Part shown: one piece after another, positions 1 through 6,563 of the stretch
Layout of the letters: each line of letters begins with the position of its first letter
How positions within the stretch are numbered: the stretch's first letter is position 1
Assembly: GCF_001686985.1 (NCBI RefSeq)
Contig: NZ_CP015318.1
Span: 4,710,001 to 4,774,000 of the forward strand
Source: Mesorhizobium amorphae CCNWGS0123
GTDB lineage: Bacteria > Pseudomonadota > Alphaproteobacteria > Rhizobiales > Rhizobiaceae
DNA length: 64,000 nucleotides
Direction of reading: 5' to 3'
The notes under the pieces: model-generated
The model's input: only the letters and a program-made list of their open reading frames with translations
Database searches by the model: none
Told to the model about the DNA's origin: nothing
Position numbers and translations under genes: made by a program

Positions 1-520
1 CGCCGTAAAGATCGATGATCTCGGCCAGCCGCTCCGGCGTCAAATCCTCGAACGTGTCCTTGAAGATCATGACCATCGGCGCGTTGACGCAGGCGCCGAG
101 GCATTCGACCTCCTCCCACGACAGCGTGCCCTTGTCGTTGGTGTGGAACTGGTCGTGATGGATCTTGGAACGGCAGACATCCATCAGCGCTTCCGAGCCG
201 CGCAGCATGCAGGGCGTCGTGCCGCAGACCTGGATATGCGCGCGCGTGCCGACCGGATTGAGCTGGTATTGCGTGTAGAAGGTCGCGACTTCGAGGCCAC
301 GGATTCGAGGCATGCCTAGCATGTCGGAGATCGTCTCGATCGCCGCCTTGGTCACCCAGCCTTCCTGCTCCTGCGCCAGCATCAGCAAGGGGATGATCGC
401 CGACTGCTCGCGGCCCTTCGGATATTTCTTGATCCATTGCTTGGCCGCCGCCGCATTCGCCCGGTTGAAGGCGAAGGACGCTGGCTGGACGCTGGCTTCT
501 GCGAGACGGCGGACTGACAT
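1..520 (-). CDS. nuoE: NADH-quinone oxidoreductase subunit E (NuoE), 3' part outside window
   Basis: This is the thioredoxin-like 2Fe-2S subunit of the peripheral arm of respiratory complex I, which passes electrons from NADH. The frame opens with ATG at 520-518 and runs off the left edge with no stop, so only about 173 residues are visible. Reading the minus strand gives the motifs VCGTTPCMLRG and VECLGACVNAP, which supply the four cysteines of the 2Fe-2S cluster. The start directly abuts the nuoD stop at 523-521, so the two are translationally linked in the operon nuoA-B-C-D-E. The N-terminal part (ATFYTQYQLNP) is typical of the family. Confidence 0.95.
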   Translation of the reverse strand, partial: MSVRRLAEASVQPASFAFNRANAAAAKQWIKKYPKGREQSAIIPLLMLAQEQEGWVTKAAIETISDMLGMPRIRGLEVATFYTQYQLNPVGTRAHIQVCGTTPCMLRGSEALMDVCRSKIHHDQFHTNDKGTLSWEEVECLGACVNAPMVMIFKDTFEDLTPERLAEIIDLYG

Positions 521-1711
521 TTAGCGATCAACCTCACCAAACACGATATCGAGTGAACCCAACACGGCAGTGACGTCGGCCAGCATGTGGCCGCGGCACA
601 AAAAGTCCATGGCTTGCAGATGTGCGAAGCCGGGCGCGCGCAGCTTGCAGCGGTAGGGCTTGTTGGTGCCGTCCGAGACCAAATAGACGCCGAATTCGCC
701 CTTCGGCGCTTCGACGGCGGCGTAGACCTCGCCGGCCGGCACGCGGTAGCCCTCGGTGTAGAGCTTGAAGTGATGGATCAGCGCTTCCATCGAGCGCTTC
801 ATCGCCTGGCGCTTGGGCGGCACCACCTTGCCGTCGAGATTCGACACCGGACCGGTGCCTTCCTTGCCGAGCAGCAGATCGACGCACTGGCGCATGATCT
901 TGGCCGACTGGCGCATCTCTTCCATGCGCACGAGGTAGCGGTCGAAACAGTCGCCATTCTTGCCGATCGGGATGTCGAAATCCATTTCGGAATAGCATTC
1001 ATAGGGCTGCGATTTGCGCAGGTCCCAGGCCGCACCCGAGCCGCGCACCATGACGCCGGAAAAACCCCAGGCCCAGGCATCGGCCAGCGACACCGTGGCG
1101 ATGTCGACATTGCGCTGCTTGAAGATGCGGTTGCCGGTGAGCAGCGCATCGAGGTCGTCGATCGACTTCAGGAACGGATCGATCCACTTGCCGATGTCCT
1201 CGACCAGCTTCTGCGGCAGGTCCTGGTGCACGCCGCCCGGCCGGAAATAGGCCGCATGCATGCGCGAGCCGGAGGCACGCTCATAAAACACCATCAGCTT
1301 TTCGCGCTCGACGAAGCCCCACAGCGGCGGCGTCAGTGCGCCAACGTCCATCGCCTGCGTCGTCACATTGAGAATGTGCGACATGATGCGGCCCATCTCG
1401 GAATAGAGCACGCGGATCAGCTGGCCGCGCTTAGGCACCTCGATGCCGAGCAAGCGCTCTACTGCCAGAGCAAACGCATGCTCCTGGTTCATCGGCGCGC
1501 AATAATCGAGCCGGTCGAGATAAGGCACCGCCTGCAGATAGGTCTTATGCTCGATCAGCTTTTCCGTGCCGCGATGCAAGAGCCCGATATGCGGATCGAC
1601 GCGATCGACGACTTCGCCGTCCAACTCAAGCACCAACCTCAAAACACCATGCGCCGCAGGGTGTTGAGGTCCAAAATTGATGTTAAAATTGCGGACGGAG
1701 GTTTCAGCCAT
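521..1711 (-). CDS. nuoD: NADH-quinone oxidoreductase subunit D (NuoD)
   Basis: This 396-residue, 49-kDa-type subunit of complex I helps form the quinone-binding site at the junction of the peripheral and membrane arms. The start MAETSVRNFNINFGPQHPAAHGVLRL and the stretch HIGLLHRGTEKLIEHK are hallmarks of the family. The C-terminus GSLDIVFGEVDR is the usual conserved end, so the protein is complete. The length is normal for alphaproteobacteria. It lies 9 bases after nuoC and immediately before nuoE on the same strand. Long antisense open frames over this gene are composition artefacts. Confidence 0.97.
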   Translation of the reverse strand: MAETSVRNFNINFGPQHPAAHGVLRLVLELDGEVVDRVDPHIGLLHRGTEKLIEHKTYLQAVPYLDRLDYCAPMNQEHAFALAVERLLGIEVPKRGQLIRVLYSEMGRIMSHILNVTTQAMDVGALTPPLWGFVEREKLMVFYERASGSRMHAAYFRPGGVHQDLPQKLVEDIGKWIDPFLKSIDDLDALLTGNRIFKQRNVDIATVSLADAWAWGFSGVMVRGSGAAWDLRKSQPYECYSEMDFDIPIGKNGDCFDRYLVRMEEMRQSAKIMRQCVDLLLGKEGTGPVSNLDGKVVPPKRQAMKRSMEALIHHFKLYTEGYRVPAGEVYAAVEAPKGEFGVYLVSDGTNKPYRCKLRAPGFAHLQAMDFLCRGHMLADVTAVLGSLDIVFGEVDR

Positions 1712-1720
1712 TCTGGCGCC

Positions 1721-2326
1721 TCAATTCGTCTTGGCTTTTTCGTCGCCCGGCAGGACGTAGTCCGTCCCTTCCCATGGCGAGAGAAAATCGAAATTGCGGA
1801 ATTCCTGCTTGAGCTCGACCGGCTCGTAGATGACCCGCTTGGCCTCGTCGTCGTAGCGAACCTCGACGAAGCCGGTCAGCGGGAAATCCTTGCGCAGCGG
1901 GTGACCTTCGAAACCATAGTCGGTCAGGATGCGGCGCAGGTCGGGATGGCCCGAAAACAGCACGCCATAGAGGTCGTAGGTCTCGCGCTCGAACCAGTCG
2001 GCGCCGGGATAAAAGGCGGTGAGCGACGGCACCAGCGTCTCCTCGTCGGCCTGAACCTTGATGCGGATGCGCACATTCTGCTTCGGCGACAAAAGGTGAT
2101 AGACGACGTCGAAGCGCTTCGGCCGCGACGGATAGTCGGCGCCGCAGACGTCGATGATCGAGATGAACTGGCAGCGCTGGTCGTCGCGCAGGAAGGTCGC
2201 CACCTCGATCAGGTCGCCCGGCTCGACCGAAACGGTCAGCTCGCCATAGGCCAGCACCGCGTTGTCGACCCTGCCGGTCAGCTTCTCGCCCAGATAGGTC
2301 GAGAGTTCGTTCAACGACTGGCTCAT
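1721..2326 (-). CDS. nuoC: NADH-quinone oxidoreductase subunit C (NuoC)
   Basis: This is the 30-kDa subunit of complex I, 201 residues, located in the peripheral arm next to NuoD and NuoB. The chosen start is ATG at 2326-2324 (MSQSLNELSTYLGEKL), although the frame stays open further upstream into nuoB. The upstream extension is low-complexity arginine-rich shadow sequence and does not fit the family. The conserved motif DWFERETYDLYGVLFSGHP and the later GHPLRKDFPLTGFVEVRYD identify the family. The start lies 4 bases after the nuoB stop, so translation is probably coupled. Confidence 0.95.
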   Translation of the reverse strand: MSQSLNELSTYLGEKLTGRVDNAVLAYGELTVSVEPGDLIEVATFLRDDQRCQFISIIDVCGADYPSRPKRFDVVYHLLSPKQNVRIRIKVQADEETLVPSLTAFYPGADWFERETYDLYGVLFSGHPDLRRILTDYGFEGHPLRKDFPLTGFVEVRYDDEAKRVIYEPVELKQEFRNFDFLSPWEGTDYVLPGDEKAKTN

Positions 2327-2330
2327 GGGG

Positions 2331-2912
2331 TCACCGTTCGATCGTGCCGGTGCGGCGGATCTTCTTCTGCAACAGAAGAATGCCGTAAAGCAGGGCTTCG
2401 GCGCTCGGCGGGCAGCCGGGCACATAGATGTCGACCGGCACGATGCGGTCGCAGCCGCGCACCACCGAATAGGAATAGTGGTAGTAGCCGCCGCCATTGG
2501 CACAGGAGCCCATCGAGATGACGTAGCGCGGCTCCGGCATCTGGTCGTAGACCTTGCGCAGCGCCGGCGCCATCTTGTTGGTCAGCGTGCCGGCTACGAT
2601 CATGATGTCGGACTGGCGCGGCGACGCGCGAGGAGCAACACCGAAGCGTTCACTGTCATAGCGCGGCATCGAGGTATGGATCATCTCGACGGCGCAGCAG
2701 GCCAGACCGAAGGTCATGAACATCAGCGAGCCGCTGCGCGCCCAAGTGATCAGCGCCTCGGTCGAGGTGACGAGAAAGCCCTTGTCGGCCAACTCGTTGT
2801 TGATCTCAAGGAAGAACGGGTCGTCGGAACCGACCGGTCGACCGGTATTGGGGTCGATGATGCCCTTGGGCTTCGGTGCGACGAGCGTGCCGGAACTGTC
2901 GTTCAATCCCAT
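2331..2912 (-). CDS. nuoB: NADH-quinone oxidoreductase subunit B (NuoB)
   Basis: This is the PSST-type subunit carrying iron-sulfur cluster N2, the last electron carrier before quinone. The cluster ligands are visible as LACCAVEM, SCANGG and PGCPPS. The start at 2912 (MGLNDSSGTL, 193 residues) is preferred because AAGGAG lies 7 bases upstream. An ATG at 2933 is also in frame but sits further inside nuoA and has no comparable ribosome binding site. The 5' end overlaps the nuoA 3' end by 10 bases, consistent with coupled translation. Confidence 0.95.
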   Translation of the reverse strand: MGLNDSSGTLVAPKPKGIIDPNTGRPVGSDDPFFLEINNELADKGFLVTSTEALITWARSGSLMFMTFGLACCAVEMIHTSMPRYDSERFGVAPRASPRQSDIMIVAGTLTNKMAPALRKVYDQMPEPRYVISMGSCANGGGYYHYSYSVVRGCDRIVPVDIYVPGCPPSAEALLYGILLLQKKIRRTGTIER

Positions 2913-3268
2913 TCCAGCGCTCCTTTTTTCCATTCATAGGCAAAGCCGATGGTCAGCACCGCCAGAAACACCATCATCGACCAGAAACCGAGCATGCCGA
3001 TCTTCGAGAACGACACCGCCCAGGGAAACAGGAAGGCCACTTCCAGATCGAAGATGATGAACAGGATCGACACCAGGTAGAAGCGGATGTCGAACTTCAT
3101 GCGGGCATCGTCGAAGGAGTTGAAGCCGCACTCGTAGGCGGAGAGCTTTTCCGGATCGGGGTTGCGGTAGGCCACCAGGAACGGCGCAATGATCAGCGCC
3201 AGGCCGACGACCAGCGCCACGCCGATGAAGAGGACTATGGGCAGGTACGAACTCAAAAGTGCGTTCAT
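2903..3268 (-). CDS. nuoA: NADH-quinone oxidoreductase subunit A (NuoA)
   Basis: This small membrane subunit of complex I has 121 residues and three predicted membrane helices (about residues 5-30, 65-85 and 92-112). The conserved segment SAYECGFNSFDDARMKFDIR sits in the loop after the first helix and marks the family. It is the first gene of the nuo operon, so the promoter should lie in the region 3269-3602. The end overlaps the nuoB start. Confidence 0.96.
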   Translation of the reverse strand: MNALLSSYLPIVLFIGVALVVGLALIIAPFLVAYRNPDPEKLSAYECGFNSFDDARMKFDIRFYLVSILFIIFDLEVAFLFPWAVSFSKIGMLGFWSMMVFLAVLTIGFAYEWKKGALEWD

Positions 3269-3602
3269 GCTGCGGCTTTCCGTTGGCGGTCAATCCACTT
3301 TGATTACAGCAACCAACCTTAATGCGGAAGCGTGACAGATTAACCGCTGAACCGTTTTAGGTGGCCTATGCTGCAACGCGGCGAGGGTTAGCGCAGCGCT
3401 TTCGGCGAAGCAAGTCAAACCTTGTTCAAAACGCGGTGCTGGACGGCATATCCCGGAAAACTGGTCCGATCCGCTCCTGTTTGATTTCCTTCACTTTTTA
3501 CTCCACTTTTCTCTCCTGACATATATCCCGCCAAAACCCTGCTAGCATGACCCGGAATCATCGGTTTTTGCTTGGCTGTAACAGCATCGGGGCGACGTCT
3601 CT
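3269..3602. other. divergent intergenic region between nuoA and the glycosylase gene
   Basis: About 334 bases without a gene separate nuoA (minus) from the DNA glycosylase gene (plus). It must contain the nuo operon promoter and possibly that of the neighbour. The part near 3480-3545 is richer in A and T than the surroundings. I see no tRNA, riboswitch or clear terminator here. Confidence 0.5.
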
Positions 3603-4802
3603 ATGAAGGAAAAAATCTCGCTCGGCATGGCCCGGCGCATCGCTCTCGCCGCGCAGGGGTTCACCGACCCGAGACCGGGCGGCACACCGGACCGGCGCCA
3701 CCTGGCCCGGGTGCTTAGCCGTACCGGCCTGCTGCAGATCGATTCCGTCAGCGCGGTGGTTCGCGCCCACTATATGCCGCTCTATTCACGCCTTGGATCC
3801 TACCCGCTCGCCTTGCTCGACAATGCCGCCGTGACGCGCAAGCGCACGGTGTTCGAATATTGGGCGCACGAGGCGTCTTTCCTGCCGGTCGAGACATACC
3901 CGCTGATGCGCTGGCGCATGCAGCGGGCCGAGCAAGGTGATGAGATGTATCTGGGGCTCGCCAAATGGGGCCGCGAACACGCCGGCTATATCGAGGAGAT
4001 CTACCGCAGTGTCGTCGATCGCGGCCCGATCGCCGCTTCCGCGCTCGAGGGCCAGAAGGGCTCGGGCGGCTGGTGGGGCTGGAGCCACGCCAAGCATGCC
4101 TTCGAATGGCTGTTCTGGGCAGGCCGCATCACCACGGCGTCGCGTCGCGGCTTCGAACGGTTCTATGACCTGCCCGAACGCGTCCTGCCGCAGGCGATCC
4201 TCGACTTGGCCGTGCCGGCTGCCGAGGATGCGCACCGGGAATTGCTGCGCATGTCCGCACGCGCCCATGGCGTCGCCACCGCCGGCGACCTGCGCGACTA
4301 CTTTCGTCTCTCGCCAGCCGACATGAAGGGCCGCCTCGAGGAACTGGTCGAAACGGGCGAGCTGCTGCCAGTGCGTGTCGAGGGTTGGGGCAAGCCGGCT
4401 TACATGCACAAGGACGCCCGTTTGCCGCGCCGGATCGAGGCGCGCGCCCTGCTGGCGCCGTTCGACCCGGTCGTCTTCGAACGGGCGCGGGCGGAGAGGC
4501 TGTTCGACTTCCGCTACCGCATCGAGATCTACACGCCGGCCGAAAAACGCCAGTACGGCTACTATGTGCTGCCGTTCCTGCTCGGCGACCGGATCGTCGC
4601 CCGCGTCGACTTGAAGGCCGATCGCCCGGCCAGCGTGCTGCGCGTCCACGCCGCCTACGCCGAAGCCTGCGCGCCACCCGAAACCGCCGCTCAGCTCTTC
4701 GAGGAGTTGAAGCAGATGCAGGGCTGGCTTGGACTTGAGCGCATCGAGGTGACGCCCGCGGGCGACCTGGGCCCGGCGCTGGCCGACATCGCCGTGTCGT
4801 AG
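3603..4802 (+). CDS. winged-helix DNA glycosylase of the YcaQ/AlkX family (HTH_42, COG3214)
   Basis: The 399-residue product matches the winged-helix family whose E. coli member YcaQ removes alkylated bases and unhooks interstrand crosslinks. Near residue 45 the sequence RTGLLQIDSVSAVVRAHY contains Q-I-D, which fits the Q-phi-D catalytic motif of the YcaQ-like branch rather than the Q-phi-Q motif of the AlkZ branch. Further family features are FEYWAHEASFLP and the C-terminal YYVLPFLLGDRIVARVDLK. The ATG at 3603 is followed at once by a lysine-rich start. It stands alone between nuoA and the B12 riboswitch. Substrate is not determinable from sequence. Confidence 0.8.
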   Translation: MKEKISLGMARRIALAAQGFTDPRPGGTPDRRHLARVLSRTGLLQIDSVSAVVRAHYMPLYSRLGSYPLALLDNAAVTRKRTVFEYWAHEASFLPVETYPLMRWRMQRAEQGDEMYLGLAKWGREHAGYIEEIYRSVVDRGPIAASALEGQKGSGGWWGWSHAKHAFEWLFWAGRITTASRRGFERFYDLPERVLPQAILDLAVPAAEDAHRELLRMSARAHGVATAGDLRDYFRLSPADMKGRLEELVETGELLPVRVEGWGKPAYMHKDARLPRRIEARALLAPFDPVVFERARAERLFDFRYRIEIYTPAEKRQYGYYVLPFLLGDRIVARVDLKADRPASVLRVHAAYAEACAPPETAAQLFEELKQMQGWLGLERIEVTPAGDLGPALADIAVS

Positions 4803-4844
4803 ACGCGCGTTGACACGGCTGTCCCTACAAGCCTAAATCCGCTG

Positions 4845-5026
4845 CAGACGGTCTCCTCTCGGCAAAGGGAGGAGCCAAGAGGGAATGCGGTGCGGGATCT
4901 GAAGATCTCAAATCCGCGGCTGTCCCCGCAACTGTAAGCGACGAGCCTCAGCCGAAAACCACTGGGATGTTCCCGGGAAGGCGGCATCCGAGGCGATGAC
5001 CCGCGAGCCAGGAGACCTGCCGTCTG
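4845..5026 (+). promoter_or_regulatory. cobalamin (AdoCbl-class) riboswitch
   Basis: The region shows the ordered conserved blocks of a B12 riboswitch: GGGAATGCGGTG, then AATCCGCGGCTGTCCCCGCAACTGTAAGCG-type core near 4911-4940, a CCACTGGGA block, GGGAAGGCGGC, and the B12 box GAGCCAGGAGACCTGCC (5005-5021). The P1 ends pair perfectly (CAGACG at 4845-4850 with CGTCTG at 5021-5026). It lies 51 bases upstream of the first gene of the B12 operon, so it should lower expression of the operon when cobalamin is abundant. Confidence 0.96.
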
Positions 5027-5077
5027 AGACATAAAGAATCCGATCGCCTGGCGGGTTTTCCGGGCAAGGAGCCTGAT

Positions 5078-5506
5078 TTGGAGCGCGACAGCAGTTTTCC
5101 GGCTGAGACAGCGGACATATTGTCCGGCGGCGACGATTCCCTCGCCGGCGTCACCATTATCGTCTGCGCCTCCTGCCGCGACGAAACCGGCTCCGACGCC
5201 CATCCCCGCGCCGGCGAACTGCTGGCGCAAGACACGCGCCTTGCCGCTTCGGACGAAAACCTGCGCATCCGCACCGTCGAATGCCTCGGCAATTGCAAGC
5301 GCCGCCTCAGCGCCGCCATCCTGCGCGACGGCTGCTGGAGCTACGTGTTCGGCGACCTGACCACGACCAGCGGCGCCGACCTCGTCGCCGGCGCAAAGCT
5401 CTTCGCCACCTCGACCGACGGCCTCATCCCCTGGCGCGGCCGCCCGGATTCCTTGAAGCGCGGCCTCGTCGCCCGCATCCCTCCCCTCGATATCCTGAAG
5501 GACTGA
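5078..5506 (+). CDS. DUF1636 (COG5469) ferredoxin-like metal-binding protein
   Basis: This 142-residue protein starts with TTG at 5078, chosen because AAGGAG ends 7 bases upstream and no ATG fits. Two cysteine motifs, VCASCRDE (about residues 29-36) and ECLGNCKRR (about 67-75), are spaced like those of a thioredoxin-fold 2Fe-2S ferredoxin. DUF1636 genes recur in B12 and cobW clusters, and here it is the first gene after the riboswitch and ends 2 bases before cobW. A redox or metal-delivery role in cobalamin synthesis is inferred. The exact function is unknown. Confidence 0.85.
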   Translation: MERDSSFPAETADILSGGDDSLAGVTIIVCASCRDETGSDAHPRAGELLAQDTRLAASDENLRIRTVECLGNCKRRLSAAILRDGCWSYVFGDLTTTSGADLVAGAKLFATSTDGLIPWRGRPDSLKRGLVARIPPLDILKD

Positions 5507-5508
5507 CC

Positions 5509-6546
5509 ATGACCGCCTCCGTTTCCCGTGTCCCCTGCACCGTCGTCACCGGCTTCCTCGGCGCCGGCAAGACGACGCTGGTCCGCCATCTACTGGAAAA
5601 CGCCGGCGGCAAGCGGCTGGCCATCATCGTCAACGAGTTCGGCGACATCGGCATCGACGGCGAAATTTTGAAAGGCTGCGGCATCGACACCTGCCCGGAG
5701 GAAAACATCGTCGAGCTAGCCAATGGCTGTATCTGCTGCACCGTCGCCGACGATTTTGTCCCTGCGCTGGACCAGATCCTGTCGCTGACGCCGAAGGTCG
5801 ACCACATCCTGATCGAGACCTCCGGCCTTGCTCTCCCCAAGCCGCTGGTCCAGGCCTTCCAGTGGCCGACGGTAAAAAGTCGCGTCACGGTCGATGGCGT
5901 GATCGCGGTGGTCGACGGACCGGCACTGGCCGAAGGCCGCGTCGCCAACGACATGGACGCCCTGCAGGCGCAGCGCGCGCAGGACGAGACGCTCGATCAT
6001 GACGACCCGGTCGAGGAGGTGTTCGAGGACCAGATCGCCTGCGCCGACCTGATCATCCTGTCGAAGAGCGATTTGATGGACGCCGCCGGCTCGGCCCGCG
6101 CCAACGCGATCATCAACGAACACTCCGCCCGCGCCGTGAAGATCGTGCCGACGTCGCAAGGCAAGGTCGATCCGTCGGTGCTGCTCGGCCTCGGCCTCGC
6201 CGTCGAAGACGACATCGAGAACCGCAAATCCCATCATGACGGCGCATTCGACCACGAGCATGACGACTTCGACACGTTCATTGTCGACATTCCCTCGATC
6301 GCCAATCCCGATGAGCTGGCGAAACGCGTCGCCACCGCCGCCGAAGAGGAAAACGTATTGCGCGTGAAAGGCTTCGTCGAGGTCGGCGGCAAGCCGATGC
6401 GGCTTTTGCTGCAGGCCGTCGGCCCACGCGTCAACCACTACTACGATCGTGCCTGGACGGCCGACGACGACCGCCGCTCGCGCCTCGTCGTCATCGGCCT
6501 GAAGGGGCTGAACCGCCCGGCCATCGAGCGTATCCTCGCCGGCTGA
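5509..6546 (+). CDS. cobW: cobalamin biosynthesis GTPase CobW
   Basis: CobW is a G3E-family P-loop GTPase thought to deliver cobalt for the cobaltochelatase step. The start ATG at 5509 gives 345 residues, since the longer upstream open frame runs through the previous gene. The P-loop GFLGAGKTT lies near residue 15 and the metal-binding CxCC motif appears as NGCICC. A histidine-rich stretch (SHHDGAFDHEHDD, about residues 244-256) may bind metal. The C-terminal CobW_C domain is present. It sits between the DUF1636 gene and cobN, its usual position in rhizobia. Confidence 0.95.
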   Translation: MTASVSRVPCTVVTGFLGAGKTTLVRHLLENAGGKRLAIIVNEFGDIGIDGEILKGCGIDTCPEENIVELANGCICCTVADDFVPALDQILSLTPKVDHILIETSGLALPKPLVQAFQWPTVKSRVTVDGVIAVVDGPALAEGRVANDMDALQAQRAQDETLDHDDPVEEVFEDQIACADLIILSKSDLMDAAGSARANAIINEHSARAVKIVPTSQGKVDPSVLLGLGLAVEDDIENRKSHHDGAFDHEHDDFDTFIVDIPSIANPDELAKRVATAAEEENVLRVKGFVEVGGKPMRLLLQAVGPRVNHYYDRAWTADDDRRSRLVVIGLKGLNRPAIERILAG

Positions 6547-6563
6547 GGCAAAACCGAACCGCG

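Noticed and set aside
587..2521. A 644-residue frame antisense to nuoD, nuoC and nuoB
   Set aside because: It lacks a ribosome binding site and any family feature and lies opposite three well-conserved genes, so it is a composition artefact of high-GC DNA.
4845..5026. CRISPR or other repeat arrays
   Set aside because: No regularly spaced identical repeats were seen anywhere in the window; the structured region here is a riboswitch.
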